Position numbers and translations under genes: made by a program. This document shows positions 45,489 to 54,576 of a stretch of DNA of 64,000 nucleotides, one piece after another. A model generated the notes under the pieces. That model searched no databases. It saw nothing but the letters and a program-made list of their open reading frames with translations, and was not told the DNA's origin. The stretch is from Pseudarthrobacter sp. AL07 (GTDB taxonomy: Bacteria; Actinomycetota; Actinomycetes; Actinomycetales; Micrococcaceae), in NCBI RefSeq assembly GCF_029960665.1, contig NZ_JASBRB010000001.1, forward strand, positions 1 to 64,000, read 5' to 3'. The stretch's first letter is position 1. Every line of letters begins with the position of its first letter.

Positions 45489-46343
45489 TCAGTCCGCAGG
45501 AGTGAGCGCGGACGCTGTCGCCCGGGGTGTGCCGTCCAGCGCCGGGCCTTCGAGTCCCAGCTGCCGAAGCCTGGTTTCCAGCAACCCGCCCAGTGACCGG
45601 CGGCCCGCGCCATCCATGTGGACGGCGTCTGCCAGGTTCTTCGCGAGGTTGTATTTCGACAGCCAGTCGCCCACGCCTACAAACGGTATGCCGTGCCGGG
45701 CTGCTACCGTACCGAGGAGCGCGTCCACTTGCGTCCTGCGCCCGCCGCCGTAGTTGGCGCCGCGGGCCAGGGTGCCGATCATGGCCATCCTGGCGCGTGG
45801 ATAGCGGTCCTTCAGCGCAGCGATCAGACGGTCGGCGTTGGCCACAATCTGGGCATCCGTGGCCCCCCGCGCGGCATCGTTGCCGCCGCCCTGGATGACG
45901 ATCAGCGCGGGCGTGCCGTACGGCAGCTTCCAGTCACCGCGCTGCAAAGCGTCGATGTAGTTCCCCGTCTTGCCGTTGGACGCCACGAATCCCGTCCCGC
46001 CGAGCCCGCAGAAATGGACCTTGTAACCGATGGCTGCAAGGCCAAGCCGCGGCCAGCCGTCGGCGGGCTCGGATTGGGAGTCGCCGATCAGGAGGGCGGT
46101 GTGGCGCATGTCCGGCACTACAACCTCATCACGTCCGCTGGCCAGATTGCGGTACACAAAGCCGTCAGGCAAGCCGATCGATTCCCTGCCGCCGGCTTGG
46201 TATCCGCCGGCCGCGGCTGCCCGAACCGGGAATGGCACGCCGGAATCCGGTGTGGCTGCTGGGGCCTTTCCGCAGCCGCCCAGGAGCGCGGCTATCGCGA
46301 TTCCAGATGCGACAAAGCGGGTAAGAGCCGAGGCTTTTCGCAT
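45489..46343 (-). CDS. SGNH/GDSL-type hydrolase lipoprotein
   Basis: 284 residues. Lipobox LGGC gives Cys24, so it is anchored outside the membrane. Block I is LLIGDSQSE with nucleophile Ser89, block III is QGGGNDAARG with Asn155, and block V is the Asp239-x2-His242 pair in LADAVHMDG. All catalytic elements of an SGNH esterase are present. GDSQ rather than GDSL resembles carbohydrate esterases acting on O-acetyl groups, but the substrate is not known. It stands alone and converges on the opp operon. Confidence 0.85.
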   Translation of the reverse strand: MRKASALTRFVASGIAIAALLGGCGKAPAATPDSGVPFPVRAAAAGGYQAGGRESIGLPDGFVYRNLASGRDEVVVPDMRHTALLIGDSQSEPADGWPRLGLAAIGYKVHFCGLGGTGFVASNGKTGNYIDALQRGDWKLPYGTPALIVIQGGGNDAARGATDAQIVANADRLIAALKDRYPRARMAMIGTLARGANYGGGRRTQVDALLGTVAARHGIPFVGVGDWLSKYNLAKNLADAVHMDGAGRRSLGGLLETRLRQLGLEGPALDGTPRATASALTPAD

Positions 46344-46612
46344 CAGGGGTTCTCCGGGCTTGCTGTGCTATCACAGCAATGATCTGCCATCAAGTCACAA
46401 AAATCCAGTGAGCTTGATCACTCTTTGAGGCATGGCGCGCCGAAATTGCCCACCGGACGAACTGGACCGGTCCGAAATTTTTAGGCCAACAATAGGCCCA
46501 GCGTCTAGAATGAGGTAAGGAGCCCTGTGTTATTGGGCTAATCCGTCGTGCGTTCCGGTTGGAAATGTCGCGATACAACAGCTGACTTCACCACTGAATC
46601 GAGCACTTACGC

Positions 46613-48541
46613 ATGTCTGAAACCACCACCAACACCGCGGTAGCCACTGCCTCTCGCAGTGACCTCCGCAACGTCGCGATCGTGGCCCACGTTGACCACG
46701 GCAAGACCACACTGGTCGACGCCATGCTCAAGCAGACCAACTCTTTTGCCGAACACAACCACCTCGAAGACCGCGTGATGGACTCCGGCGACCTGGAGCG
46801 CGAAAAGGGCATCACCATCTTGGCCAAGAACACCACCGTGGCCTACAACGGACCGTCCTCCAAGGGTGAAACCATCACCATCAACGTCATCGACACCCCC
46901 GGCCACGCCGATTTCGGTGGCGAAGTAGAGCGCGGCCTGTCCATGGTGGACGGCGTTGTGCTCCTCGTTGACGCTTCCGAGGGCCCGCTGCCCCAGACCC
47001 GCTTCGTGCTGCGCAAGGCCTTGGCCGCGCACCTGCCTGTCATCCTCCTCGTCAACAAGACAGACCGCCCCGACGCCCGCATCGAGGAAGTTGTCCACGA
47101 ATCCATGGACCTCCTCTTGGGTCTCGCCTCGGACCTCGCCGACGAAGTTCCGGACCTGGACCTCGACAAGATCCTTGAAGTTCCGGTTGTCTACGCAGCA
47201 GCGAGGGTGGGCCGCGCCTCCCTGGACCAGCCCGCCGACGGCTCCGCTCCGGACAACGAAGACCTTGAGCCGCTGTTCAAGACCATCATCGAGCACATCC
47301 CGGCCCCGACGTACAACCCGAACGGCGTCCTCCAGGCACACGTGACCAACCTGGACGCCTCCCCGTTCCTGGGCCGTCTCGCGCTGCTGCGCATCTACAA
47401 CGGCACCCTGCGCAAGGGCCAGACCGTTGCCTGGGCACGCGCCAACGGCGAACTCAAGAACGTCAAGATCACCGAACTGCTGGCCACCAAGGCACTGGAC
47501 CGTGTTCCCACCGAGTCTGCAGGCCCGGGCGAAATCGTAGCGGTGGCCGGTATCGAGGAAATCACCATTGGTGAGACCCTGACCGACGTCGACAACCCGC
47601 AGCCGCTGCCGCTGATCACCGTGGATGATCCCGCGATCTCCATGACCATCGGTATCAACACCTCGCCGCTGGCCGGCCGGGTCAAGGGCGCCAAGGTCAC
47701 GGCCCGCCAGGTAAAAGACCGCCTGGACAAGGAACTGATCGGTAACGTCTCCATCAAGGTTCTCCCCACCGAGCGTCCCGACGCCTGGGAAGTCCAGGGC
47801 CGTGGCGAGCTGGCCCTTGCCATCCTGGTTGAGCAGATGCGCCGTGAAGGCTTCGAACTGACTGTCGGCAAGCCGCAGGTTGTCACCAAGACCGTCGACG
47901 GCAAGATCCACGAGCCGATGGAACACATGACCATCGACGTTCCGGAAGAGTACCTCGGCGCCGTCACCCAGCTGATGGCCGCCCGCAAGGGCCGCATGAC
48001 CAACATGGCCAACCACGGCACCGGCTGGTGCCGCATGGAGTTCATCGTTCCGGCCCGTGGCCTGATCGGCTTCCGCACCAAGTTCCTCACCGACACCCGT
48101 GGTGCCGGCATTGCTTCCTCCATCGCCGAGGGCTACGAGCCGTGGGCCGGCCCCATCGAGTACCGCACCAACGGTTCGATCGTGGCTGACCGCTCTGGCG
48201 TGGTCACCCCGTTCGCGATGATCAAGCTTCAGGAACGCATGTCATTCTTCGTGCAGCCCACCTCCGAGGTCTACGAAGGCATGATCGTTGGCGAGAACTC
48301 ACGCGCCGATGACATGGACGTGAACATCACCAGGGAAAAGCAGCTCACCAACATGCGCGCAGCGTCCTCGGACACCTTCGAGAACATGACCCCGCCGCGC
48401 AACCTGACTCTGGAAGAATCCTTGGAATTCGCCCGCGAAGACGAGTGCGTTGAGGTGACCCCGGAGTCCATCCGTATCCGGAAGCTCATCCTGGACGCCA
48501 GCGAACGCGCCAAGGCCACCCGCGCCCGCGCCAAGGCCTAA
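46613..48541 (+). CDS. typA: Translational GTPase TypA/BipA
   Basis: 642 residues. G1 AHVDHGKTT (25-33), switch region [17 protein letters not shown]3 DTPGHAD (94-100) and G4 NKTD (148-151). The C-terminal half contains the TypA-specific blocks [35 protein letters not shown] and [20 protein letters not shown]. It binds ribosomes under stress and cold and helps assemble the large subunit. TAGAAT (46506-46511) is a possible -10 element in the 269-base gap upstream. Followed by a long hairpin and a classic terminator. Confidence 0.95.
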   Translation: MSETTTNTAVATASRSDLRNVAIVAHVDHGKTTLVDAMLKQTNSFAEHNHLEDRVMDSGDLEREKGITILAKNTTVAYNGPSSKGETITINVIDTPGHADFGGEVERGLSMVDGVVLLVDASEGPLPQTRFVLRKALAAHLPVILLVNKTDRPDARIEEVVHESMDLLLGLASDLADEVPDLDLDKILEVPVVYAAARVGRASLDQPADGSAPDNEDLEPLFKTIIEHIPAPTYNPNGVLQAHVTNLDASPFLGRLALLRIYNGTLRKGQTVAWARANGELKNVKITELLATKALDRVPTESAGPGEIVAVAGIEEITIGETLTDVDNPQPLPLITVDDPAISMTIGINTSPLAGRVKGAKVTARQVKDRLDKELIGNVSIKVLPTERPDAWEVQGRGELALAILVEQMRREGFELTVGKPQVVTKTVDGKIHEPMEHMTIDVPEEYLGAVTQLMAARKGRMTNMANHGTGWCRMEFIVPARGLIGFRTKFLTDTRGAGIASSIAEGYEPWAGPIEYRTNGSIVADRSGVVTPFAMIKLQERMSFFVQPTSEVYEGMIVGENSRADDMDVNITREKQLTNMRAASSDTFENMTPPRNLTLEESLEFAREDECVEVTPESIRIRKLILDASERAKATRARAKA

Positions 48542-48544
48542 CCC

Positions 48545-48605
48545 AGTTTTTGTCCAGATAAACGCACTTTAGGGCGGTTTAGGCCGCATTATCTGGACAA
48601 AAACT
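48545..48605. repeat. Long perfect inverted repeat after typA
   Basis: Arms of 17 bases, AGTTTTTGTCCAGATAA (48545-48561) and TTATCTGGACAAAAACT (48589-48605), enclose 27 bases that contain AGGGCGG and AGGCCGC. A conventional terminator follows six bases later, so this one may be more than a terminator, for example a small dispersed palindromic element. Confidence 0.75.
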
Positions 48606-48610
48606 CATTG

Positions 48611-48662
48611 AAGCTGCCGGTACGGCAGGCGGGATTCCCGCCGTCGTGCCGGCAGCTTTTTT
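48611..48662 (+). terminator. Terminator downstream of typA
   Basis: AAGCTGCCGG (48611-48620) pairs with CCGGCAGCTT (48649-48658), extended inside by GGCGGGA/TCCCGCC, and a run of six T ends at 48662. Confidence 0.85.
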
Positions 48663-48676
48663 GTGTCAGGAGAGCG

Positions 48677-48922
48677 TCAGTTGCGGACGCGGGCGGGGCG
48701 CCGCTCCGGTGCCGGCGGCACTTCCTTGGCAGCCACCATAAGGTCCAGGGGGATCACGACGTCGGCCTTCCGCGTGCGGACCGTGCAGCCGCCGTCGTGA
48801 GTTGCCACCAAGTACCCCAGTGCATCGGTCAGGCCGCCGTCGATCCGGTAACGGACTACAACCCGTGTTCCGGGCGGGGCGCTGGCCAGAAACTCTCGGG
48901 GCGTAGGCTGGGCGGGACTCAC
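48677..48922 (-). CDS. Small SH3-like protein resembling the N-terminus of GNAT acetyltransferases
   Basis: 81 residues. The core RVVVRYRIDGGLTDALGYLV and CTVRTRKADVVIPLDLMVAA with KEVPP is a small beta-barrel that I know best as the N-terminal part of some actinobacterial GNAT acetyltransferases. Here it stands alone, with no catalytic domain in frame downstream. It is divergent from fdxA. Function unknown. Confidence 0.6.
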   Translation of the reverse strand: MSPAQPTPREFLASAPPGTRVVVRYRIDGGLTDALGYLVATHDGGCTVRTRKADVVIPLDLMVAAKEVPPAPERRPARVRN

Positions 48923-49056
48923 CAGTTCATACTAAGGCGGCCGGCTAGGTTCGCGTGGATGGGCTGGGAGATAATAGGCTCAGAAGTCAACAGTCCGGCC
49001 GGTGCCGGATTCAAGTGCCGGCCATTGCCGGGAAATATCGTGGAGAGGCAAGGGAC

Positions 49057-49383
49057 GTGACGTACGTAATCGCGCAGCCGTGTGTAGATGTCAAGGACAA
49101 GGCATGTATTGAGGAGTGCCCCGTTGACTGCATCTATGAGGGTGAGCGTTCCTTGTACATCCACCCCGACGAGTGTGTCGACTGTGGTGCCTGTGAGCCG
49201 GTCTGCCCCGTGGAGGCCATCTATTACGAGGATGACACTCCTGAAGAGTGGGCTGACTACTATAAGGCCAACGTCGAATTCTTCGATGACCTGGGCTCGC
49301 CCGGTGGCGCCGCGAAGGTGGGCAACACGGGCAAGGACCACCCGATGATCGCCGCCCTGCCGCTGCAGAACCAAGACCACTGA
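49057..49383 (+). CDS. fdxA: Seven-iron ferredoxin FdxA
   Basis: 108 residues from GTG 49057 (MTYVIAQPCVDVKDKACIEE), with GAGAGG upstream. Eight cysteines are found at 9, 17, 21, 25, 40, 43, 46 and 50, arranged for one 3Fe-4S and one 4Fe-4S cluster (CIEECPVDC, CVDCGACEPVCP). The ~50-residue acidic C-terminal extension is typical of actinobacterial FdxA. It carries electrons in the cytoplasm. The frame is open upstream but not family-like. Thirteen bases separate it from dapC. Confidence 0.93.
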   Translation: MTYVIAQPCVDVKDKACIEECPVDCIYEGERSLYIHPDECVDCGACEPVCPVEAIYYEDDTPEEWADYYKANVEFFDDLGSPGGAAKVGNTGKDHPMIAALPLQNQDH

Positions 49384-49396
49384 GCCGGGTAGCGCG

Positions 49397-50545
49397 TTGA
49401 CAGCAGCCGTGAACAGCTTCGGCCTGAGCCTGCCCGACTACCCCTGGGAGGCCATGGCTCCGTACCTGGCCAAAGCAGCTGAGCACCACGGCGGGGCCGT
49501 GAACCTATCGATCGGCACGCCCGTCGACCCTACTCCCGCACTGATCCAGGCTGCCCTCAAGGCCGCCGCGGACGCGCCGGGATACCCCACCGTTCACGGC
49601 ACTCTTCCATTGCGGGAAGCCATCGCGGCCTGGTTTGAGCGGCGCCGCGGCGTCCCCTGCCTGGACCCTAAGAACGTCATGCCCACGGTGGGCTCCAAGG
49701 AACTGGTGGCCTGGCTGCCGCTCCTGCTCGGGCTGAAGCCGGGCGACGTCGTCGTCCGTCCCAAGGTTGCTTACCCCACCTATGACATCGGGGCTACTTT
49801 CGCCGGCGTTACCTCTGTGGCTACCGACAACCTTGACGAGTTGGACCAAGCCACGCGCTCCCGCGTGCGGCTGATCTGGGTGAACTCGCCGGGGAACCCC
49901 ACCGGAAGCGTCAGGGGCGTTGAGTCACTCCAGGCCATTGTGGCGCAGGCCCGCGACCTGGGCGCCGTGGTGGCGTCGGACGAGTGCTACGCCGAACTCG
50001 GGTGGGGCGCGTGGGACGCACAGCGAGGCGGCGAGCCAGTTCCCAGCATCCTGGACCATCGCGTTTCCGGCGGGTCCCACGAGGGCCTCCTGGCTGTGTA
50101 CTCGTTGAGCAAGCAGTCCAACGTGGCAGGCTACCGCGCAGCGTTCGTGGCCGGTGACCCGGCCATCATGGCGAGCCTCGTCAACAGCCGCAAGCATGCG
50201 GGCATGATCGTCCCCTACCCGGTGCAGGAAGCAATGCGGGTTGCGCTGGGCGATGACACCCACGTTCAGGCCCAGAAGGACCTGTACCGCGGACGCCGGG
50301 AGCGCCTGATGCCGGCACTGCGGGGCTTCGGGCTGGAGATCAAGGATTCCGACGCCGGACTGTACCTTTGGTCTACCGCCGGAGAGAGCACCTGGGACAC
50401 GGTGGCGCGGCTGGCTGAGCGGGGCATCGTGGTGGGTCCGGGCGTCTTTTATGGCGAGGCCGGCAACGGGTTTGTGCGTGTCGCCCTGACAGGCACGGAT
50501 GAGCGGATTGACGCGGCCGTGGCCAGACTGGCCACGGCGCCGTAA
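49397..50545 (+). CDS. dapC: Succinyldiaminopimelate transaminase
   Basis: 382 residues from TTG 49397, or slightly shorter from GTG 49409 (MNSFGLSLPDYPW). Fold type I aminotransferase: VNLSIGTPVDPTPALIQAAL, VNSPGNPTGSVRG, SDECYAELGW and the PLP lysine in YSLSKQSNVAGYRAAF. This combination next to fdxA marks the actinobacterial DapC, which makes N-succinyl-LL-2,6-diaminopimelate precursor for lysine and peptidoglycan. dapD and dapE lie 5-6 kb downstream, completing the succinylase branch in this window. Confidence 0.92.
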   Translation: MTAAVNSFGLSLPDYPWEAMAPYLAKAAEHHGGAVNLSIGTPVDPTPALIQAALKAAADAPGYPTVHGTLPLREAIAAWFERRRGVPCLDPKNVMPTVGSKELVAWLPLLLGLKPGDVVVRPKVAYPTYDIGATFAGVTSVATDNLDELDQATRSRVRLIWVNSPGNPTGSVRGVESLQAIVAQARDLGAVVASDECYAELGWGAWDAQRGGEPVPSILDHRVSGGSHEGLLAVYSLSKQSNVAGYRAAFVAGDPAIMASLVNSRKHAGMIVPYPVQEAMRVALGDDTHVQAQKDLYRGRRERLMPALRGFGLEIKDSDAGLYLWSTAGESTWDTVARLAERGIVVGPGVFYGEAGNGFVRVALTGTDERIDAAVARLATAP

Positions 50546-50551
50546 CAATCA

Positions 50552-50567
50552 TGTGACTCGCGCCACA
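50552..50567. promoter_or_regulatory. CRP/GlxR-like binding site upstream of citrate synthase
   Basis: TGTGA-CTCGCG-CCACA matches the CRP-family consensus TGTGA-N6-TCACA with a single mismatch, about 210 bases before gltA. In corynebacteria the cAMP regulator GlxR controls gltA, so the position makes sense. Confidence 0.5.
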
Positions 50568-50774
50568 AAGACGGCATTTTACGGGGGTTTTCCGCGCCTC
50601 CGATTAGTGACACCCGCAATCGGGCGGTACTTTTTAAGTGACTATCAATGGTGGCTTTCTACAAGAAGGCAGCTCGGGTGTTGGATTCCTGGAAGAACAG
50701 GGTCAGTGCCGCGGCTCACCGGATGTTGGATCAAGCTTTCGACAGAGGCCTACGTGCCTCATGAAGGGGACTCC

Positions 50775-52058
50775 ATGACTGAGACCAACAGCGCAACCCT
50801 GCACCATGCAGGAGGCGAGCTCAAGCTCCCGCGCATCCAGGTTGTTGAAGGAAACGAAGGCTACGACGTTTCCAAGCTGCTCAAGCAGACGGGCGCAGTC
50901 ACCTTTGACCCCGGCTTCATGAACACCGCAGCAACCACGTCCGCTATTACCTACATCGACGGCGATGCCGGCATCCTGCGTTACCGCGGGTACCCCATCG
51001 AACAGCTGGCGCAGCACTCCAGCTTCCTCGAGGTGTCGTACCTGCTGATCTACGGCAACCTGCCCAGCCCCACGGAACTGGAAGCCTTCGACCAGCGGAT
51101 TCGTCACCACACGCTGCTGCACGAAGAGCTCAAGGGCTTCTTCAGCGGCTTTCCCCGTGATGCTCACCCGATGCCTGTGCTCTCTTCGGCCGTGTCGGCG
51201 CTGTCCACGTTCTACCAGGACTCGCTGGATCCGTTCAACGCTGAGCAGGTAGAGGTCTCCACGTACCGTCTGCTGGCCAAGATGCCGGTCATCGCCGCCT
51301 ACGCCCTCAAGAAGAGCATCGGCCAGCCCATGCTGTACCCCGACAACTCCCACAACCTCGTGGAGAACTTCCTCCGCCTCAGCTTCGGCCTTCCCGCCGA
51401 GCAGTACGAAGTGGACCCGGTCATCGCCAAGGCGCTGGACCTTCTCCTGATCCTGCACGCCGACCACGAGCAGAACTGTTCGACGTCCACGGTGCGCCTG
51501 GTGGGCTCCTCAAACGCCAACCTCTTCGCCTCGGTGTCGGCCGGCATCAATGCCCTCTTTGGGCCCGCCCATGGCGGCGCTAACGAGGCAGTGCTGAAGA
51601 TGCTGCGCCAGATCCAGGCCGACGGCACCAAGCCGGAGGATTACATGGAGAAGGTCAAGAACAAGGAAGACGGCGTCCGACTTATGGGCTTCGGACACCG
51701 CGTCTACAAGAATTACGATCCGCGTGCCAAGATCGTCAAGGCCACGGCCCACGAAATCCTCACCAAGCTCGGCGGCAACGACGAACTGCTCGAGATCGCC
51801 ATGCGCCTGGAAGAGAAGGCGCTGAACGATGATTACTTCATCCAGCGCAAGCTCTACCCGAACGTGGACTTCTACACCGGCCTGATCTACAAGGCCATGG
51901 GCTTCCCGGAGAAGATGTTCACCGTGCTGTTCGCGATCGGCCGCCTGCCGGGCTGGATCGCCCAGTGGCGTGAAATGATCAGCGACCCGAACACCAAGAT
52001 CGGCCGCCCGCGCCAGCTGTACATCGGCGAGCCCGAGCGCGACTACCCGGTCCGCTAA
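50775..52058 (+). CDS. gltA: Citrate synthase
   Basis: 427 residues from ATG 50775 (MTETNSATLHHAGGELKLPR), preceded by AAGGGGA; the frame is open from 50499 but that part overlaps dapC. Catalytic blocks: HADHEQNCSTSTVRLVGSSN, the active histidine in FGPAHGGANEAVL, GFGHRVYKNYDPRAKI and the catalytic Asp in YPNVDFYTGLIYKAMGF. It condenses oxaloacetate and acetyl-CoA, the entry to the TCA cycle. The 229-base leader carries a CRP/GlxR-like site, suggesting carbon control. Confidence 0.95.
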   Translation: MTETNSATLHHAGGELKLPRIQVVEGNEGYDVSKLLKQTGAVTFDPGFMNTAATTSAITYIDGDAGILRYRGYPIEQLAQHSSFLEVSYLLIYGNLPSPTELEAFDQRIRHHTLLHEELKGFFSGFPRDAHPMPVLSSAVSALSTFYQDSLDPFNAEQVEVSTYRLLAKMPVIAAYALKKSIGQPMLYPDNSHNLVENFLRLSFGLPAEQYEVDPVIAKALDLLLILHADHEQNCSTSTVRLVGSSNANLFASVSAGINALFGPAHGGANEAVLKMLRQIQADGTKPEDYMEKVKNKEDGVRLMGFGHRVYKNYDPRAKIVKATAHEILTKLGGNDELLEIAMRLEEKALNDDYFIQRKLYPNVDFYTGLIYKAMGFPEKMFTVLFAIGRLPGWIAQWREMISDPNTKIGRPRQLYIGEPERDYPVR

Positions 52059-52075
52059 GAACGCCGCTACAGAAC

Positions 52076-52136
52076 AACGCGGGGTCACTTACGGCCCATC
52101 CCGAGCTTCGGGACGGGCCGTAAGTGACCCCGCGTT
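52076..52136. terminator. Very long hairpin between convergent gltA and galE
   Basis: Left arm 52076-52097 (AACGCGGGGTCACTTACGG and CCC) pairs perfectly over 22 bases with 52115-52136. After one A-C mismatch the stem continues with TCCCGA/TCGGGA around a three-base loop. With about 28 pairs in 61 bases it can serve as a bidirectional terminator; the excess length hints at a dispersed palindromic repeat. Confidence 0.8.
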
Positions 52137-52141
52137 GCTGT

Positions 52142-53155
52142 TTAAGCGGAGTAGCCGTGGGGGTTGTTCTTCTGCCAGCGCCAGTGGTCCTCGCACATCT
52201 GGTCCACTGTCTTGCTGGTGGACCAGCTCAGGTCGGCCAGGGCGGAGGTGGCGTCGGCCCAGAAGGCCGGGAGGTCGCCGGCGCGGCGTCCGGTGACCTC
52301 GTAGGGGATGGGCTGGCCCACGGCCTTCTCGAAGGACCGAAGGACCTCCAGGACCGAGGACCCCCTTCCGGAGCCCAGGTTCCAGCGGTAGACGCCTGGG
52401 CGGTCGGCGACGTGGTTGAGGGCGGCCACGTGGCCTTCGGCGAGGTCGACGACGTGGATGTAGTCCCGCAGGCAGGTGCCGTCAGGAGTGTCGTAGTCAC
52501 CGCCGAACACCATGAGCTTGTCACGGCGTCCCACGGCCACCTGGGCGATGAAGGGCACCAGGTTGTTGGGGATGCCCTGGGGATCCTCGCCGATGCGGCC
52601 TGACGGGTGTGCGCCCACCGGGTTGAAGTAGCGCAGGAGGGCAATGTGCCAGCGGCTGTCAGCGGCGCCCAGATCGGCGAGGATGTCCTCGATCTGTTCC
52701 TTGGTGCGGCCGTACGGGTTGTTGGCGCCGATCTCCATCTTTTCCACGTAGGGGATGGGATTGTGCTCCCCGTACACCGTGGCGGATGAACTGAAGACGA
52801 TGGAGCGGACATCGTGGCGGTCCATGACCCGGATCAGGTTCAGGGTGCCCACGAGGTTGTTGTAGTAGTACTTGAGCGGTTCCCGGACCGACTCGCCCAC
52901 GGCCTTGAGCCCGGCGAAGTGGATCACGGCGTCGATCGCGTGGGCGGCAAAGACGCCTTCAACGGCGGCTTCGTCCACCAGGTCCACGTTGTGGAATTCC
53001 GCGGTCTTGCCGCTGAGTTCGGCAACCCGGCGCAGGGACTCCTCGCTGGAGTTCGCCAGGTTATCGATCACCACCACGTCATGGCCGGCTTCCTGCAGGG
53101 ACAAGACTGTGTGCGAACCGATGTACCCGGTGCCACCTGTGACCAGAATTTTCAT
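52142..53155 (-). CDS. galE: UDP-glucose 4-epimerase
   Basis: 337 residues, extended short-chain dehydrogenase. NAD-binding GGTGYIGSHT at 7-16, SSSATVYGEHNPIPYVEKM with the catalytic Ser/Thr, and the Tyr-x3-Lys pair in NNPYGRTKEQIEDIL. C-terminal RRAGDLPAFWADATSALAD is typical of GalE. It interconverts UDP-glucose and UDP-galactose for galactose use and cell-wall sugars. It is divergent from the TetR regulator over a 64-base gap containing that regulator's palindrome. Confidence 0.94.
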   Translation of the reverse strand: MKILVTGGTGYIGSHTVLSLQEAGHDVVVIDNLANSSEESLRRVAELSGKTAEFHNVDLVDEAAVEGVFAAHAIDAVIHFAGLKAVGESVREPLKYYYNNLVGTLNLIRVMDRHDVRSIVFSSSATVYGEHNPIPYVEKMEIGANNPYGRTKEQIEDILADLGAADSRWHIALLRYFNPVGAHPSGRIGEDPQGIPNNLVPFIAQVAVGRRDKLMVFGGDYDTPDGTCLRDYIHVVDLAEGHVAALNHVADRPGVYRWNLGSGRGSSVLEVLRSFEKAVGQPIPYEVTGRRAGDLPAFWADATSALADLSWSTSKTVDQMCEDHWRWQKNNPHGYSA

Positions 53156-53194
53156 GCCTCTACGCTATCCCAGTTCCGGCGATGAGTGGATTTA

Positions 53195-53208
53195 AGCACA
53201 GGTGTGCT
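53195..53208. promoter_or_regulatory. Palindromic operator upstream of the TetR gene
   Basis: AGCACA-GG-TGTGCT is a perfect dyad, extended by TTTA on the left and AAA on the right. TAAATA (53208-53213) is a plausible -10 element seven bases before the GTG, giving a leaderless mRNA. The dyad would cover the promoter of the TetR gene and lies 40 bases before galE. Confidence 0.6.
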
Positions 53209-53219
53209 AAATAATAAAG

Positions 53220-53831
53220 GTGCCTAAACTTGTTGATGCCGAAGCCCGGCGCGCAGAAATCGTTCAAGCGGTCTTCAGGATCATCGCCGTCGACGGCCTC
53301 GAGCGTGCGTCCCTGCGGGAGGTGGCGGACGAAGCAGACCTCGCCGTAGGCTCCGTCCGGCACTACTTTGCCGGTAGCGAAGAGCTGCTCAGCCATTCCT
53401 TTGCCGCGGTTGTGGATCGGATCATGGTCCGCCTCACGGCGGCATTGCCGGCGATGGCCGCCAGCGTACCCGGGACCGGCCCGCATCGTGAAGGGGTTTT
53501 AACCCTGTTGAGTGAATTTCTGCCGCTAGACGAGGAACGGGCCGTGGACGCCTGTGTGTGGATGGCCTTCAAGAACGCGGCCAGGATCCGCCCCTTCCTC
53601 GCAGCCGAGGCCGATCGGAGCCACCGGGAGGTGGCCGCCGTGGTCGGGCAGGTCATCACCGCACTGGTACCGGACGACGGCGACGGGCAGCAGTCGCTGG
53701 CGGTCGAGGCGGAGAGGCTGCTGGCTACGCTGGACGGGCTGTGCATGCACGCCCTCCTGCAGCCCGCCTGGATGACGGCACAGATGTGCCATGACGTCCT
53801 GGACCGGCACCTGAAGAGCCTGGCCGCCTGA
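53220..53831 (+). CDS. TetR-family transcription regulator
   Basis: 203 residues from GTG 53220. The N-terminal helix-turn-helix is ARRAEIVQAVFRIIAVDGLE with ASLREVADEADLAVGSVRHY (about 9-50). The C-terminal ligand domain resembles the TetR_C_6/BetI type (WMAFKNAARIRPFLAAEADR). It probably represses itself through the adjoining dyad and perhaps galE. The effector is unknown. Confidence 0.87.
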   Translation: MPKLVDAEARRAEIVQAVFRIIAVDGLERASLREVADEADLAVGSVRHYFAGSEELLSHSFAAVVDRIMVRLTAALPAMAASVPGTGPHREGVLTLLSEFLPLDEERAVDACVWMAFKNAARIRPFLAAEADRSHREVAAVVGQVITALVPDDGDGQQSLAVEAERLLATLDGLCMHALLQPAWMTAQMCHDVLDRHLKSLAA

Positions 53832-53925
53832 CATTACCGTCCGGTGGCATCGGGAATAGACTGGGAGCCGGGGGAGCAGAACCGGCTGGTCAGGCCGGTA
53901 CAGGCAGGCCACAGGAGGAGTAGGG

Positions 53926-54537
53926 ATGCATCACACAGGTGGTTCCGGCTGGCAGATTACTACGGATACGTCCGGGCCTCTGATGATCGCGCTCTTTGTC
54001 CGCGATGCGGCAGGACTCGACGGCGCAGGCCACCCCGCGTTGTCGAATACCGCGCCGAAGATCCGCCCTGCCGACCACTCGCATCTCACCTCCGACGTCG
54101 GCGGGCTGAGCGCCCTCAAGACCGAATGGGAAGCCTGGTGGGAGCAGCTGCTGAAGGCGCATCCCCAGACGTCACCGGAGCTGTCCCCGCCGGATTTTGG
54201 GGAATTCGGAAATTCCCCGGCCCTCCAGCGCGTCCTGCAGGCGCATTTCGGGTCCGCCCTGACCTGGGCACGGGAGCGCCGCAGCGAGTACGCCAGGCTG
54301 GAAGCAGAACGGGTGGCCAGCGGTTCGGACCAGCTGTTGGGCGACATGGTGGATGACCGCCTGCTGGAGGTCGGCCGGGGCTCACGGGACTTCACCCTGA
54401 CCATCATCGAACTGCCTCTGAACGAACAACGGGCGTGGTATCTAGAGCCGGACAAGATCATCATGAGCCATAACCTCATGTCCGCGCCGGAGCTCTTCCG
54501 CAGCTACGTCCAGCCCGTGGTGGACATCCTGGTCTGA
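53926..54537 (+). CDS. Uncharacterised protein
   Basis: 203 residues with AGGAG before the ATG. No signal peptide or membrane helix is seen. It is rich in Trp and acidic residues in the middle (LKTEWEAWWEQLLKAHPQTS) and has a C-terminal alpha/beta-like part (FTLTIIELPLNEQRAWYLEP). I recognise no domain. It converges on the gene at 54577 with a 39-base gap. It is likely a real gene because the reading is clean and codon use matches its neighbours. Confidence 0.65.
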   Translation: MHHTGGSGWQITTDTSGPLMIALFVRDAAGLDGAGHPALSNTAPKIRPADHSHLTSDVGGLSALKTEWEAWWEQLLKAHPQTSPELSPPDFGEFGNSPALQRVLQAHFGSALTWARERRSEYARLEAERVASGSDQLLGDMVDDRLLEVGRGSRDFTLTIIELPLNEQRAWYLEPDKIIMSHNLMSAPELFRSYVQPVVDILV

Positions 54538-54576
54538 GGTTCCGCGGTCACCACGCGGGCCTCAGTAAACGGGCTG

